From assembly GCA_033239525.1 (NCBI GenBank), contig BSYO01000038.1, positions 5,211,041-5,275,040 on the forward strand: a stretch of 64,000 nt of DNA, read 5' to 3'. Position numbers and translations under genes: made by a program. The DNA is from Nepenthes gracilis. Lineage: Eukaryota; Streptophyta; Magnoliopsida; Caryophyllales; Nepenthaceae. Below, one piece after another: positions 24,454 to 37,015 of this stretch. The stretch's first letter is position 1, and each line of letters starts with the position of its first letter. A model generated the notes under the pieces. The model worked only from the letters and a program-made list of their open reading frames with translations, was not told the DNA's origin and made no database searches.

Positions 24454-27400
24454 CTACAGCAGTATTAGAGCTTAATAACTAAAAATGTGATTTACAGCTA
24501 CATATAAAATAACATAAATCTAAAAAGCACTCACATAAAGACAGTTTTTTAATAACCTCTTTGACATTTCATCGTGGTTTCAACTGTATTTCCTCTATTA
24601 TTTCTCCATCAATGTAGCCTCAGATCCTATGATTATTTCTCCTGTATGTTAGATCACCGTAATTTTAGAACGATTTTGAAAAACATATTATTTCATATGC
24701 AAAATCATAACATTTCTCGAAAGCCTAGACCCTAAACCTATCCGCGGAGACCTAGATTAAAACTTAAACCCTAACAATTGAGCCGTGACACTAAGAACTA
24801 GAAAACTAAGAATAATAGCACAGTATCATTTGAGATAAGGTTTGTATGAATTTAAAAGTAGCGAGTATTAAAAATACATACCTCGATAATTTGACAAATA
24901 TTCTATATGCAAATAAAAATTCATGTAGAGTGCACCCCTTCTGTTAACGTTACCTGTAAATTAGAAATAAACAAGCCATAGTACCAAATATTGGATATAA
25001 TACCTACTTTCGGAGAGAACTCGATAACTTTCGTCATTAATTTGACCGCCAAATCTAAGTAAGCAATATGCGTGTATCCTTATATCTGCATGTAATGTTT
25101 GAAAATAATGTCACTATTTCGTCAAATTTTATATAAAATCCTAAGCGAGTACTGAAAGTTGCAATTATAAAGGACAATTTACCTTTCTTTCATTTCAGTA
25201 TCATTTTCGAGATAGCCGCTCTATCATTTCTCTAAGGCGGAGAACAATGTGCCTACAAGCCCACCATTAAAGACATATCATTAAAAACAATATGAATAGA
25301 TTTTCGTAAAATCGGATAATTTTTCAATAACCAAATACATTCTCACATATCCTAAATTTTCTTAAAGAGTTTCCACCCTAAATAATGTCATGACTTCTTC
25401 ATTTTCCACTTTTACGACCTTATGAATGTCGTCCCCTAGAAGATACTTTATGTTGTTAACAATGGAAGAGAAAATAAATATTAATATATTCAATAACAAA
25501 ATGCAGCACATACGTATATTTCCTAAATCAATTTGTGAGCCTTCTAGAACGCTTCATCCACCAAATTCACATTCACATCTTGCAAACAGGGTTAGTACCC
25601 AATGTTTAGAACTAATAGCAATGCTAAATTTAAAATCACACATAGGAATGTACAAGTATTGAAAGTCGAAAATAACAAGAATATGCTATCTTAATGAGCC
25701 ACACCTTTATATTAATTGTGAGTACAAATATTGGATGATACTTCATCATCCTTTCACTAGAGGAGGATGCATACTATATCAGTATTACCGCCTAACAAAT
25801 AAAAATGTGATTTACAACCACACATAAAATAACATTAATCAAATAAGTACTCACACAAAGGTAATTTTTTAATAGCTTCATTGGCATTTAATCATCTTTC
25901 CAGCTGCATTTCCTCCGTTATATATCCTCACATGTGCCTTCGAATCCCATGATTATTTCTCCTACATGTCAGAACACTGCAATGTGAGAATGATTTCATA
26001 AAACATATTATTTCACATGTAAAATTGTAACCATTGTAGAAAGCCTAAACTCTAAACATGTCCGCGAAGACCTAGACTAAAACTTAAACACTAACACCTT
26101 ACCTGTAACCTTAAGAACTAGAAAACCAAGAGTAACAGTGCAACACCGTTTGAGATATAGTTAGTATGAATTTAAAAGTTTCTAGTATAAAAAATACGCA
26201 CCTCGATAATTTGACAAATATTCTATGTGCAAATAAAAATTTATGTAGAGTGCACCCCTTTTGTTAACTTTACCTGCAAATTAGAAACTAATATGCTATA
26301 AAGCAAATATTTGATATGCATACCTACTTTCGGAGAAAACTCGACACATTTCTTCAGGAATTTTATCGCCACATCCAAGTAAGCAATATGCATGTATCAT
26401 TATATCTGCATATAATATTCGAAAATTATGTCACTATTTCGTAAATTTTATACTAAAGTCCTAGGTAAGCTCTAAAGGTTGCAGTTATAAAGGACAACTT
26501 ACATTTATTTTATTTTCGAGATAGCCATTTTATCCACTTTATAAGGCGGAGAACAATGTGCCTGCAAACCCATAAAGACATATTATTTAAAATCATATAA
26601 ATAGATTTTCGTAAGGCCGAAAAGTTTTTCAAAAACAAAATACATTCACACATATCCTAGATTTTCTTACAGAATTTTTACTTTTAAATAATGTCTCGAC
26701 TCATTCCTTTTCCTCTTCTACAACCTTATAAATGTCGTCCCCTGGAAGATACTTTATGTTGTTAACAGTGGATGAGAAAATAAATATTAATATATTCAAT
26801 AGCAAAATACAGCACATATATATATTTTCTAAATCAATTTGCGAGCCTTCTAGAACCATTCATCCACCAAATCCACAATCAAATCCTGCAAACGGAGTTA
26901 GTACCCAGAGTGTAGAACTAATCATAATATTAAATTTAAAATTACATATCAGAATATATAAGTATTGAAAGTTACAAATATCAAGAGTATGCTACCCTAA
27001 TGAGCCATACATTTGTATTAATTGTAAGTGCAAACATTGGATGGTACTTCACCATCTTTTTACTAGGGAAGGATGCATATATCAGTATTAGAGCCTAACA
27101 TATAAAAAAGTGATTTACAACCACATGTAAAATAACATAAATTTAATAAATACTCACATGAAGGCAATTTTTTAATAGGCTCCTCGACATTACATCATCA
27201 TTTCAGCTGTATCTCCTCTATTATTTCTCCTTCAATATTGCTTCAGATCTCATAATTATTTCTCCTGCATGTTAGATCACCGTAATTTTAGAACGATTCT
27301 GAAAAACATATTATTTCATATGTAAAATCGTAACCATTCTCGAAAGCCTAGACTCTAAACCTATCCGCGGAGACCTAGATTGAAACTTAAACCCTAACAA

Positions 27401-28904
27401 TTGAACCGTGACACTAAGAACTAGAAAAATAAGAGTAATAGCATAGCACCATATGAGTTACGGTCTATATGAATTTAAAAGTTGCGAGTATTAAAATTAA
27501 GTACCTCGATAGTTTGATAAATATTCTACGTGCAAAAAAAAAATTCACGTAGAGTGCACCCCTTCTGTTAACGTCACCTGAAAATTAGAAATAAACATGA
27601 TATAATAACAAATATTTGATATACATACCTCCTTTCGGAGAGAATTCAACACCTTTATTTAGAAATTTCACCGCCAAATCCAAGCAAGCAATATGCACGT
27701 ATCCTTATATTTGTATGTAATGTTTGAAAATAATATCACCATTTCGTCAAATTTTATACTAAAGTACTATGCAAGCTCTAAAGGTTACAATTATAAATGA
27801 TAATTTACCTTTCTTTCAACTCAATATTAACACTAAAGAAAGTTATTCAGGAAAAAATATTAACTTGAAACATAAATGCTGAAATGGATGAAATTCAAGT
27901 CATACTTTACTGAAAATGAAATTAAATTTTAAAAATTCTTACAACTCGCAAAGTACTAAAAATTTTAGACCTAAAATGACCATAATATGTGTCTCGATAA
28001 AAGCACACGAAAGGCAATTCATGTTTATTGCCTGAAGAAGAGGACAAAAGTCGTATAAGTGAAATGGAGTCGCGAGCAACGTTTCCGATAGCAAATTCAT
28101 GCTAATTCATAGAATAAAAAAATCAAAGATATTTACAATATTTATTTATTTAATAATATTATTAATTTGAATTTGTTCAATTCTATTACCTGTTCTAGAA
28201 ATCAAACCGGGAAATTTTTTTTACGCAACAAAATATTGAATCGAAATTTCAATAAATGAACAAAAATTACAAAAAAATGAAATTAAAATTAAAAGTGCTA
28301 ACCTAGCAGAGGTAGCCATAATTTAAGGCCGAAACCCGGCCCCAGGAAAGGAGTAGGAAGTTATTTAAACGGAAAAAAATCGTTCAGTGGAAATGACCAT
28401 GAAGACACCAGCGGCAGGATGGCATCAAAAGCAACGGACAGTTTTTGAGAGCCAAACTTCTGAACCCATTTTCCAAGTTATTAAATGTGGCTTCAAGGAT
28501 GGAAATTGCTTTGAGTCATCCAATGAACATCATCCCTTGCTTTCCCCCACCCACACAGTTTTTGAGATTTGGTGGTTTAGACCTCCTTTTTAATTACTAT
28601 CTAACAGTCGATGTCGTATTCACTTCTCTTTACTCAGGCACGAATCCTAATCCCTCCACGTTCAAATTTACCTTAGTTTTCACTTTTCTAAGACAAGAAT
28701 CGGAAAGAAGGATGAGCAATTCGAACAATGGCAAGCAGCTATCAAAGGATGATTTAGTTACTTTTCATGCCAATATTGTCAATTTCTTATAAGAACAAAA
28801 TTTAAAGAATTTTGTTTGAAGACCAAATATCTGAAACCAGGCCAACAAAATTGAAACAAACAAAACGTAAAATTTATAGAAAACAAAAAATACCAATGAC
28901 TAAC

Positions 28905-28989
28905 CTGATAGGTGCTGCTGCTGCATAAAATCAGCAAACAGCGTTCGGTCAACCCTTGTCCCAACGTCCATTAGTTTGATCAGCGCCAT
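28905..28989 (-). CDS. Candidate first coding exon, copy B (partial)
   Basis: This is the same 85 nt exon as 7124-7208, with ATG at 28989 and donor GTTAGT directly below 28905. Full conservation of frame, start and donor between the duplicates fits a real exon, but the duplicates are too alike for conservation alone to prove coding function. Confidence 0.4.
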
Positions 28990-30163
28990 TCTTCACAACT
29001 TTATCTCCAACAGAAAAAAAAAAAGAAAAAGAAAATTAGACACGGCCAGAATAAAGCAGAAAGAGGAAAGTGAAGTGATGAGAGGCCCGTTTAAGGAGAA
29101 AAACAGAAGCTGGCTTTGCAACATTACACCGACGCGGAGAAAAGAAAATTGAATGCAGATTGAGAGGAAAACTGAAAAGAGATTTTGAAGCGTTCAGTTT
29201 GAAATAAGGATTTGAAGCACTGTAACCGTAGACAAAGAGGGAGAGAGAGGAAAGTGGGAGACGGGTAATTGAAAGGGAATCATGGAACGAAATAAGCCGA
29301 GAAAGAAAATCGCTTCCAGATTGAGAGGAAAACTTCTGAAGCTTTCAGTTTGAAGTAGGTGAGTGGATTCTGGAATGAAGTTACAAATCAATGAAGTTAA
29401 CGGTACACTGACAGAGGGAGGGAGAGGAGACCGGGAATTGAAATATATGGTCAAAGATTACGAAATTAAAAAACTGATTTGATATTAATGGCAAAGATTC
29501 TTATCTGGACTGGAAATTGAAAGACTATCGGATTACAAAATCAATTTGCTGATATAATATTAATGGCTAGATATATTAATTTCACTTTTTTATTATTTTA
29601 AACAATTAATAAATCCGTATCCGTAAACGTACACATACCTCCGTATATATAGGTACAACATACGCCCACTGCCAGACACATGTATTTTCATTTTTATTTT
29701 TTTTATTATTATTTTTTCGTATAACTATGTCATCCCGTATATACACGCGTTAATATACACACACCAATCTATACACAAACACACACATACATACAAAATT
29801 TCCACACCCCAATTCTTCGTGAGCCCTTCAGAAAACCCATTTCACCGCACAGAGCCAACGGCTATGTTTTTCTCTTTTTCCCCAATTTTTACATCATCCA
29901 AAATTTCGGCCAATTTTCCTTAAAATCAAGACATGCAAGCGGGGGAATAACGTCAATAAGAACAAAGGAAGAATTTACGCGCCTTAATTTCTTTATTCTC
30001 TTCCGGCGACGGCGACGGCGACATTTTTACTTCGATTCGGCTTGTGCGCGCCTCCCCTTCCTTCACACCACCGTATTCTTTAGATAACGAAGTGTCGTTC
30101 TAGGTTTCGTTGGGCTTCCAGTCGGAGCGTCGATCTCCTCGCTGCTGCAACCCTCACCGATCC

Positions 30164-30247
30164 CCTCTCTCTCTCTCTCTCTTCTGCTTTCCTTCTTCTT
30201 CTGCCTTGGCTTCTTTCTTCTTTTCTTTATTTGTTTCCCGTTTCCTT

Positions 30248-30288
<41 letters not shown>

Positions 30289-30312
30289 ATATTCTGCTTA
30301 ATATTATATATG

Positions 30313-30343
<31 letters not shown>
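30164..30343. repeat. Microsatellites (CT)n and (ATT)n, copy B
   Basis: This is the counterpart of 8381-8565. The (CT) run is shorter (about 30164-30182) and the first ATT run is longer (about 30250-30290), with a second at about 30312-30342. The length differences show slippage since the duplication. Confidence 0.9.
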
Positions 30344-30345
<2 letters not shown>

Positions 30346-31243
30346 TTCTAGTTAATGTTACATATTATATTCGAAAACAGCGTTTACTATGCTGCAACAG
30401 GAATGAAAATATTTTTTTTTAATAAATACCGATTTATACTGAGAGAGAGAGAGGGAAAAGTGAGCATCCTGGTTCTATCAACAATTATAAGATCAAATTA
30501 TTAATATAGTTTTAATAACTAAATACGTTGTTTTAATAATTCAAAGTTGTTTAATAAAAAAACAAAGATTACCAAAAAAACTGTTTAGTTTAAATTATAC
30601 TAAATTATTAAAATATAAAATAAACAGTTAATTTTATTTTTTATTAATAATATTAAATATGTGGATAATATGTTAACAGTTACTATAAAAAAAATAATTA
30701 ATTAGTACTCAGTAATTCTTTTATAAAAAAATGTGCTCCAGAACATAATGCTAACATTTTGTTCTTAAACTCAATACTATAAAATGAAAATTATATAGAG
30801 TTCAATTTATTTCAAAATTGAAACTTCGTACAGGAGGTGTTTTTTATTTCAAAACTTATTCAAAAAGAAAAATTGTATTTAAAAATTACAAAAATTATTT
30901 TAAATTTATCTTTCAAAAAATAAAAAAAATCTCAACTACTACTTTTTTTTAAAAAAAGCTTACATAGAATTTTAACGAGCTTTCTATAAGATATTTTTTT
31001 AAATGGTCGAATTTATTATTTTTAAAAATTTATGTCATTAATAATATTAAAATACGTAAAGTAAGACAATAATTTTTTTCTAAGTATCCAAATATTAATT
31101 TATTTTATATTGAAAAAGATACATTCATATTATATTTCAATAACTATCAATCCATCAATGGATTTAAATTGCTGAATGAATTAGAAAATTGTCTAATTCG
31201 GATGTCCGATTGAAAACGGGTCTGACCTTCATTACTTTGAACC

Positions 31244-33429
31244 TAAATCTTGGACACTGTAACTAACAAATAAAAGGTCAGATAATAGGAAACTCGTTCC
31301 TTAATATATCATTTGACTTTCAATTTAATAATCTTTCTTAGCAAAATAGTAAGATGGGAGGATGAGAGAATAGTGCGCAAATGCAAGTATTAGGGGATTG
31401 AGTGTTTGTTGGAGGGTTAAGATCCGCTTAGTACACTCAAAAGAGTGAGTAGCTTAGAGAGGTTGATAATCATCGGAGAGTGACCTTTTTGAGAGGGGTG
31501 GACTCGTCGCGAAGTGGCCTTTAAAAATTGGCACTCGTCGAAAGGTAACCTTTTTAAGAGGAATGCACTAGTTAGGGAATGGCTTTGAAAGGGAGGGAGA
31601 GTTGTTCTCAAGATATTTGAGTGTCCAAGTGCCTTTGGATCAATTGGGGCTTTTCTCGAATCCGATTTCTTTTTCTATGGAAGAAGGAATGTATATATAG
31701 AGTAAGAGTTGTTTAGGCAGCCCATGGTGCTATGGCTCTACGATTCTAAATGACTGACACCATGCGCCTACAGTTGTAGATTGCAAGTAATGTAACTATG
31801 CATTTTGGAGAGAGCTGCCATCCTATTTCCTTCATTGGCCTCAGAATCGTCATAATAATTAGAGCGGCAGGTTGGTGGCTACCGCCTGTGCATTCTGCTC
31901 CTATAGTCGTAAGGGATCACTTAGCGACTGGTTGGCTGTTTGGACTTATCGACTGAGTTGGATTGGGTTGAGTCGTGTATGTGGGCTCGTTTAACGGTCA
32001 CCCCTAACTGCCCATGTATTGTTGGGCTGTCCGGGGCTGTGCCACTCGGGCCTTCCATTGCGTTTTCTGAGTCTCAGGCTTAGAGGGAACTCTTGTCACA
32101 CTATTACTTCATGGGCCTGCCCTTTTTCTGTGGGTTGGATTTTGAATTGGCCCATGAATTATTGGACCCATCACTAGCCCACAATCTTTGGAGGTTTGTC
32201 ATTTGAATCCCAAACATGTTTCTGATGGGACGCTGCCTAGAGGCCTTCATGCATGCTCCTTCTCCACGCGTGCTCTTTTGCCAAGCGTTTTGCAACTTTT
32301 ACTATATTTGGTAGTTTTTGATTCTCTACCATTAGCTATTCTTTGTCGTGGGTAATCTTTTATTGTCAGTGCAATCTTCTCAACTAAATACAAGCTAATC
32401 TTTTTCCCTACTATAAATAGAGGGACTCTTTATTCCCTGCATCACGAAACATTACCCATCTGCCAAGGAGTGGGTACATTTAGAGATGACATGGAGCCTA
32501 CACAACTACAAGTTCGAATCAGTTGATGCTCTTCTCTAATGTTCGAAGTTGACGTCCGAAGACGCATCTAAAGTTTGCCTTAGTTACCCTATTTTATATG
32601 TGAATCCACCTTGGTTTTTCTCATTTACGCCCAACCCAAAATCGACCTTGTGTTGTTTTGAGGAAGATTCTGGGTTTTAGGGGCAATTTTCTATCCTCCT
32701 TATTAGCGTTGGGAGAGCACCTATGCGACGGGTTTTTGATTAGGATGGCGATTCTTTCCCCCATCTATTTCTGAAATATTTCTCCTCTGTAGCTTTGTTC
32801 TCGACTCTAGTAAGATAGAGGATTTTCTCTCTTACTCGTCTAGAACATGTTGTTTTTCAAGTTGGGATTCCATTCCAGGGCCAATAGCCTTTCTTCTCCG
32901 TGCATCCATTTTGAGGTTAATTGGCCTACCCGAGTTGAGTCGCTTGCTTTATATATTTTCATTTCATTATGAGTTGTATGTCTACCATTGTAAACTTATT
33001 GTACGTTGTAAAACGAATTAATGAATAGAACTTTTGAGCATTGTTTGTCCTCATTGCATGGCTACAATATCATTGTCTGTTTTGAATGGATGAAGCACTT
33101 GAATGATGCTCATTGTGGTCTGATATCTAACAATTTGACAGCTCCAACTATTGATAACTTGGTCTTTTGATAATCCGACTTGCAATGACTTACACCGAAT
33201 GCTTGGCCGGATGTGAACTGGTCGAACCAGTCTCAAGCATGTTAGAGTCATGTGTCGTCAGTCCATTGTCTTGAAAAGGGGTGTGTTAGGGCATCATTAC
33301 CTGCACTACACCATCGACTCGCCGATCCAGGCCTCAACACCGTCAAGTTGTCTTCTGGCTACGCAGGGAGGCATAGTGTCAGTAATCATAATTGGTCGAG
33401 CAAACTGATGTGCTGCAGCACTCCGTAGT
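31244..33429. other. Region between copy B and the gypsy remains
   Basis: No protein domain is recognised. The DNA is less AT-rich from about 31400 on, and around 31440-31580 there are imperfect repeats of a gtggac(t)cgtcg-type motif. A TATA-like box ctataaatagaggg lies at 32411-32424. This part may contain decayed LTR or untranslated sequence of the Tat-like element to its right, but I could not find a matching second LTR. Confidence 0.5.
32405..32430 (+). promoter_or_regulatory. TATA-like box
   Basis: ctataaatagaggg matches a canonical plant TATA box and is followed about 30-40 bp later by a C/A-rich stretch suited to transcription start. It points toward the plus-strand ORF at 33613 but is 1.2 kb away. 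It may be a relic LTR promoter. Confidence 0.35.
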
Positions 33430-33612
33430 GTGGCCACATGTCTTCATTATTATGGAGACACACCTCTTCGATATCCTCAAATAACGACATTACAGGGCCA
33501 AGGCCTTCGCTATTTAAGCACTAGCCTCCAAGTGTTCCACACTTCTTCATTCTTTGAATTCTTTTGCCGTAATTTGCTCTTTCACTTTTATCTGATTTTT
33601 GCTGTTTCTCAA

Positions 33613-35266
33613 ATGGCTCCCCGGGGCATCACTGATGTCTTGTCTGTCCTTACTAGCAAAGTAGTAGAATCTCTGTACATAAAGTATCATATTTCGAGCA
33701 CCATTCAGTACGTTGTGCCTAACATCGACGACACGGCTTGCACTCCTTGTCTAGGGTTTATCATTATCTATGAGGAACATTTGAAAGTCAGCCTTCGTAC
33801 ACCATTTACGAAGGAGTTTCGCAAGATTCCGATGGTTTTGGAAATCCCTATGGCTCGCCTTCATCCCAATGCTCTCTAGTACCTTGTTTCTTTATGCGTC
33901 TTCCTTCTCACGAAAGGGCATTTTCTAGATGCTCAAACCTTGAAGGTAATCTTCAGGTTTAACCAAGATACCAACTAGGTTTTCTTCACTCCCCAGAATA
34001 AGCTCAAGATAAGCGAGGGAAATCCATACTCAATAAATGGTTAGAAGGACTGCTTCTTTTATTTAGCTGTCCCTCCTGAGTGAAGAATCTCGAATAAATG
34101 GAGCAGGGTCAACGGTGCCTATGCCGATGACATCCTGAAGGGTGAGGAACAGATGGCGCAGACGCAGATGAGGCTTGTTGAAGAGCATGCCGATATCTTG
34201 CACCATATTGACTACTATATCTCCTAAAGTGCACTTGATGAAGTCCAGTGGGAGGTCTGGGTGGAAGGGGACGATGCCAACGCCGCACTGTCCTATCGTC
34301 CCGATAGGAAGGGAAGATCTACTCCTTCAGGGTTCTCCTAAGCGGGCGCCTGGCAAGGCTGTCCCTCCGACACCCTCCATCTTTGAGCAATGTCGGGCTA
34401 TCGATGAGGCCTGTGCAAAGGTGCCTCACTCAATTGCCAGTGAGTCATCATAAAGACCTGGTTTCACTTCTTCTTCAGATGATTACCTTTTTGATGAGCC
34501 TACCAGATAAGCTAAGAGTGGTGAGCCCCCCATGGATCTCGCCACTGGAATAAATGACCCTCTGGTGGGCAAATCGGGTAAATCGACCAACGCCTTGACG
34601 GTTGTCGAGTATGGGGTCCCAATCTCAGTTGCCTCATTACCTGAAGCACTAGTCTCCACTCCTCCTAGCACTCCGATCAAGAAGGGCGTCAATAACAATC
34701 AGGTGGAGGAGGAAACAACAAGAGATAACCTAAAGGTCATGGCTACTGCTGAGAGGGTGCTTCGTTTGGAGGCTTCGACTCCTGAGCTTCTAAATGCTCT
34801 AGATGTGTCCATTCCTCCTTCAGGCTTTGAGGTGCCCTCTTCTATCATGCACGACCTCTATGGCAGTTGTTGCCTCTAGCTGATTTGGGTGCCAAAGGGT
34901 CTCCCAGTCTGTCTCATTAGGAGGGTCCGTCTCATGGACAGTGTCCACCCTTCCTCGAGGTATTGTCCCATAGATCTCTTTCCATGATCATACTTTTTTA
35001 CTGCTACCCTTGACTAACCATTCCGTCTTGCTTGGTAACCATAGGAAGTGCTTCACGTGATGGAGGAAGCATTGTATTGGCGGGAAGTTGAGATCTCCTG
35101 CTTATCCCATGTGCATGCTAATCCTACCGTTGTCAAAGAGATGACGCACCAAGTGAGTGTTGCCATTATCGAAGCTCTACAAAGTCAGGAGCAAGCCACT
35201 TATCTCGACCATGTGCTGTTTGAGTTGGAAGCGAGATCCGGAGAGCTCTTGGAGAGAAATTCTTAG
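33613..35266 (+). pseudogene. Gypsy-type antisense ORF (Transposase_28-like), broken
   Basis: From ATG 33613 the frame reads MAPRGITDVLSVL, then YHISSTIQYVVP and a segment RTPFTKEFRKIP. This matches the layout of the putative gypsy-type transposon protein family (PF04195, Transposase_28): a position-rule segment, then a small hydrophobic fold before PNAL and a later FRF. A TAG after PNAL (33877-33879) and further stops break it. Open pieces continue at 34175-34453, 34532-34879 and 35048-35266, the last containing LDHVLFELEARSGELLE, a coiled-coil-like stretch common at the C-terminus of this family. It runs opposite to the gag-pol remains at 36430-39660, as in Tat elements that carry an antisense ORF. 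Confidence 0.65.
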
Positions 35267-36429
35267 TCTTTAGATTAGATTGTATCACTCGAGGACACAC
35301 CTTGAGAGGCTGAGTAGCAACTCGTCGACCTTTGAAACAAATGTGCTCGGCTCGAAGGAGAGATGGGGAATGTGGTTCTGCCCTGATGAAGTTGCTCGAG
35401 TGATGACGAACGATTCTAGGACGACATTCACTTCTACAAGTGTATCACGTCTTTGGTGATTACAAGACTTTCTGTGGGTTCCCTTCATTTGAGGAATGTC
35501 GGTGTTCAACGCCAATCTAATTCAATTGACTTCCCAGAAATGGGGAGGGAGCCTTTGCCACATTCAACAAGAGGACTCCTGCCTTAGGATTGTCATCTAT
35601 TTGAGTCGTAGGCATAGATAGCATTTTGCATTTCTGAATGGACTCTCCTCATCATATATGAAATTCTTCAATAAATAAGATGGATTGGCTTAGTCATGGT
35701 CACTGATGTCTTTGAGTTTGTGCTGGCTTGTTTTTGCTGAACACTTGTTCTCTTTGCTGACTAAAGCTTGTCACTATTATCACTGGGGTTGGTTGATTGT
35801 CTCTGTATGTATGTGCTCTTTCCCATAAAAGAACGTTGCAACATTAGGAGAGACTCCGAGTGGCCGACTAGATTTGGTTTCCACGGTGGTCGGGCTTCGA
35901 TAGAGCCCGGACCGTCGCCAGCTCTTTAATGACAATGCTCATCACTATTAAAGGGAGTTGTTGCACTTATGCAATGTTCCTAGTCCACCGGAGGTTTTAT
36001 TTTGTAGTGGCTGCTCTTGTGGGCAGGTTCAACCTTAGTCCACAAGCTCCCCGAGATGTAATGTTAGACTATTGTCGATCGTGGCGCTCAATCCTATTGA
36101 AGGAAATTATTGTACTTAACTTTTTTAGTGGCCGCCTTTTTAGTAAGTCCAAGTTTTGTCCGCAAGCTCCCAGGGCCATAGTATTCGACCTCGCTTGCAC
36201 TGTTCAGTTGTTGGAATCGATGTTTCAAACTAACTTTTTAGGGTTGGCGCTCAGGTGAAAGATTTTACCTGACTTAGAAGCTGTCTAGGCTTTTGAAATA
36301 ATGCAATCACGCAAATATTCAAATAATTGACACAACAATTGAGACAAATGATTATTTTGTTGAATTAAACATGTTTACATTATTCAAGCAATTCGTGTGG
36401 GATGCACTAGACTTACCTATGCTCGGCGA
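35267..36429. other. Spacer between antisense ORF and integrase remains
   Basis: No domain is recognised. Two related stretches at about 35937-36060 and 36070-36190 (ttg.acttaa/tgc, gtggc.gc, caagctccc) look like an imperfect tandem duplication of roughly 125 bp. A short plus-strand frame at 35929-36258 spans both and is probably spurious. Confidence 0.5.
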
Positions 36430-37015
36430 CGATCTATTGATAATACTTCTTGAGGTGAGTGGCGTTCCATATTCGTGGGACCAGTTTTTTATTTTGGGTG
36501 TGTAATTTGTATGCCCCATTTTTAAGAATTGCTAAAATTAGGAATGGCTCCTTCCAATTGGGAGACAACTTGTTCCCATTGGTAGTTTTGACTGTTACAT
36601 TTATACTTCAAAGAATTAGGTCCCCCACATCGAACTGACCGACCTTTACCTTCTTATTGTAATGTCGAACGCTTTGTTGCTGGTAAGCTGCCATATACAG
36701 TCATGCTATGTCTCGGGCTTCTTTAAACAAGTTGAGATACTCTCAGAATTATTGGGAATCATTTAGCGGGTGGAAACTTTCGACTTGAAGGTTGGGCAGA
36801 TCGATCTCCACTAGGATGACCGCTTCGGTTCCATAGTATAAACTGAATGGTATCTCCCGCATTGGTTTCCTAGGTATCATCCTATGAGATCATAGCATTA
36901 AAGGTAGTTTATTTACCCAAGAGCCCCCTGCATCATCTAACTTTGTTTTCAACCCATGTAGCATAGTCTGATTCATGCCATCTACTAACCCGTTTGGTTG
37001 ATGGTAGGCGACGAA
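36430..37015 (-). pseudogene. Ty3/gypsy integrase C-terminal part
   Basis: Reading the minus strand from 37015, the sequence gives FVAYHQPNGLVDGMNQT (the family's PQ-NG--E-N-T), LKTKLDDAGGSWV, IPFSLYYGTEAVI, MAAYQQQSVRHYNKKV, VGDLIL and GNKLSPNWKEPF, ending WNATHLKKYYQ before a stop. This is the integrase core end plus the C-terminal GPF/Y-like module (here EPF) of Tat-type gypsy elements. Several in-frame stops and a glutamate-to-aspartate change in the core motif mark it as dead. Confidence 0.85.

Larger units (their letters stand above)
21425..27840 (-). repeat. Tandem array B: 1.32 kb units with exon-like blocks
   Basis: Block a recurs near 22358, 23685, 25002, 26320 and 27630, the same order and spacing as array A. 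Each unit is closest to the unit at the same position in array A. A sixth, truncated unit at about 21425-21760 has block a followed almost directly by block e, with the DNA carrying f and g deleted. The array ends at the high-coordinate side near 27840, at the same place in the unit as array A (near 6075). Confidence 0.9.
21763..31243. repeat. Segmental duplication, copy B
   Basis: This is the partner of 1-9329 in direct orientation, with the copies separated by about 12.4 kb. Its left side runs on into a truncated extra array unit and a candidate terminal exon (21121-21245) whose copy A counterpart would lie outside the window. The right breakpoint at 31243 passes into unrelated sequence in both copies. 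Copy B keeps two stretches absent from copy A, so copy B may be nearer the ancestral state at those two points. Confidence 0.96.

Noticed and set aside
33430..33612. Upstream extension of the antisense ORF with an earlier ATG at 33430
   Set aside because: The extension is not similar to the family, while ATG 33613 starts right at the conserved part; a TATA-like tatttaag near 33510 would lie inside the extension.
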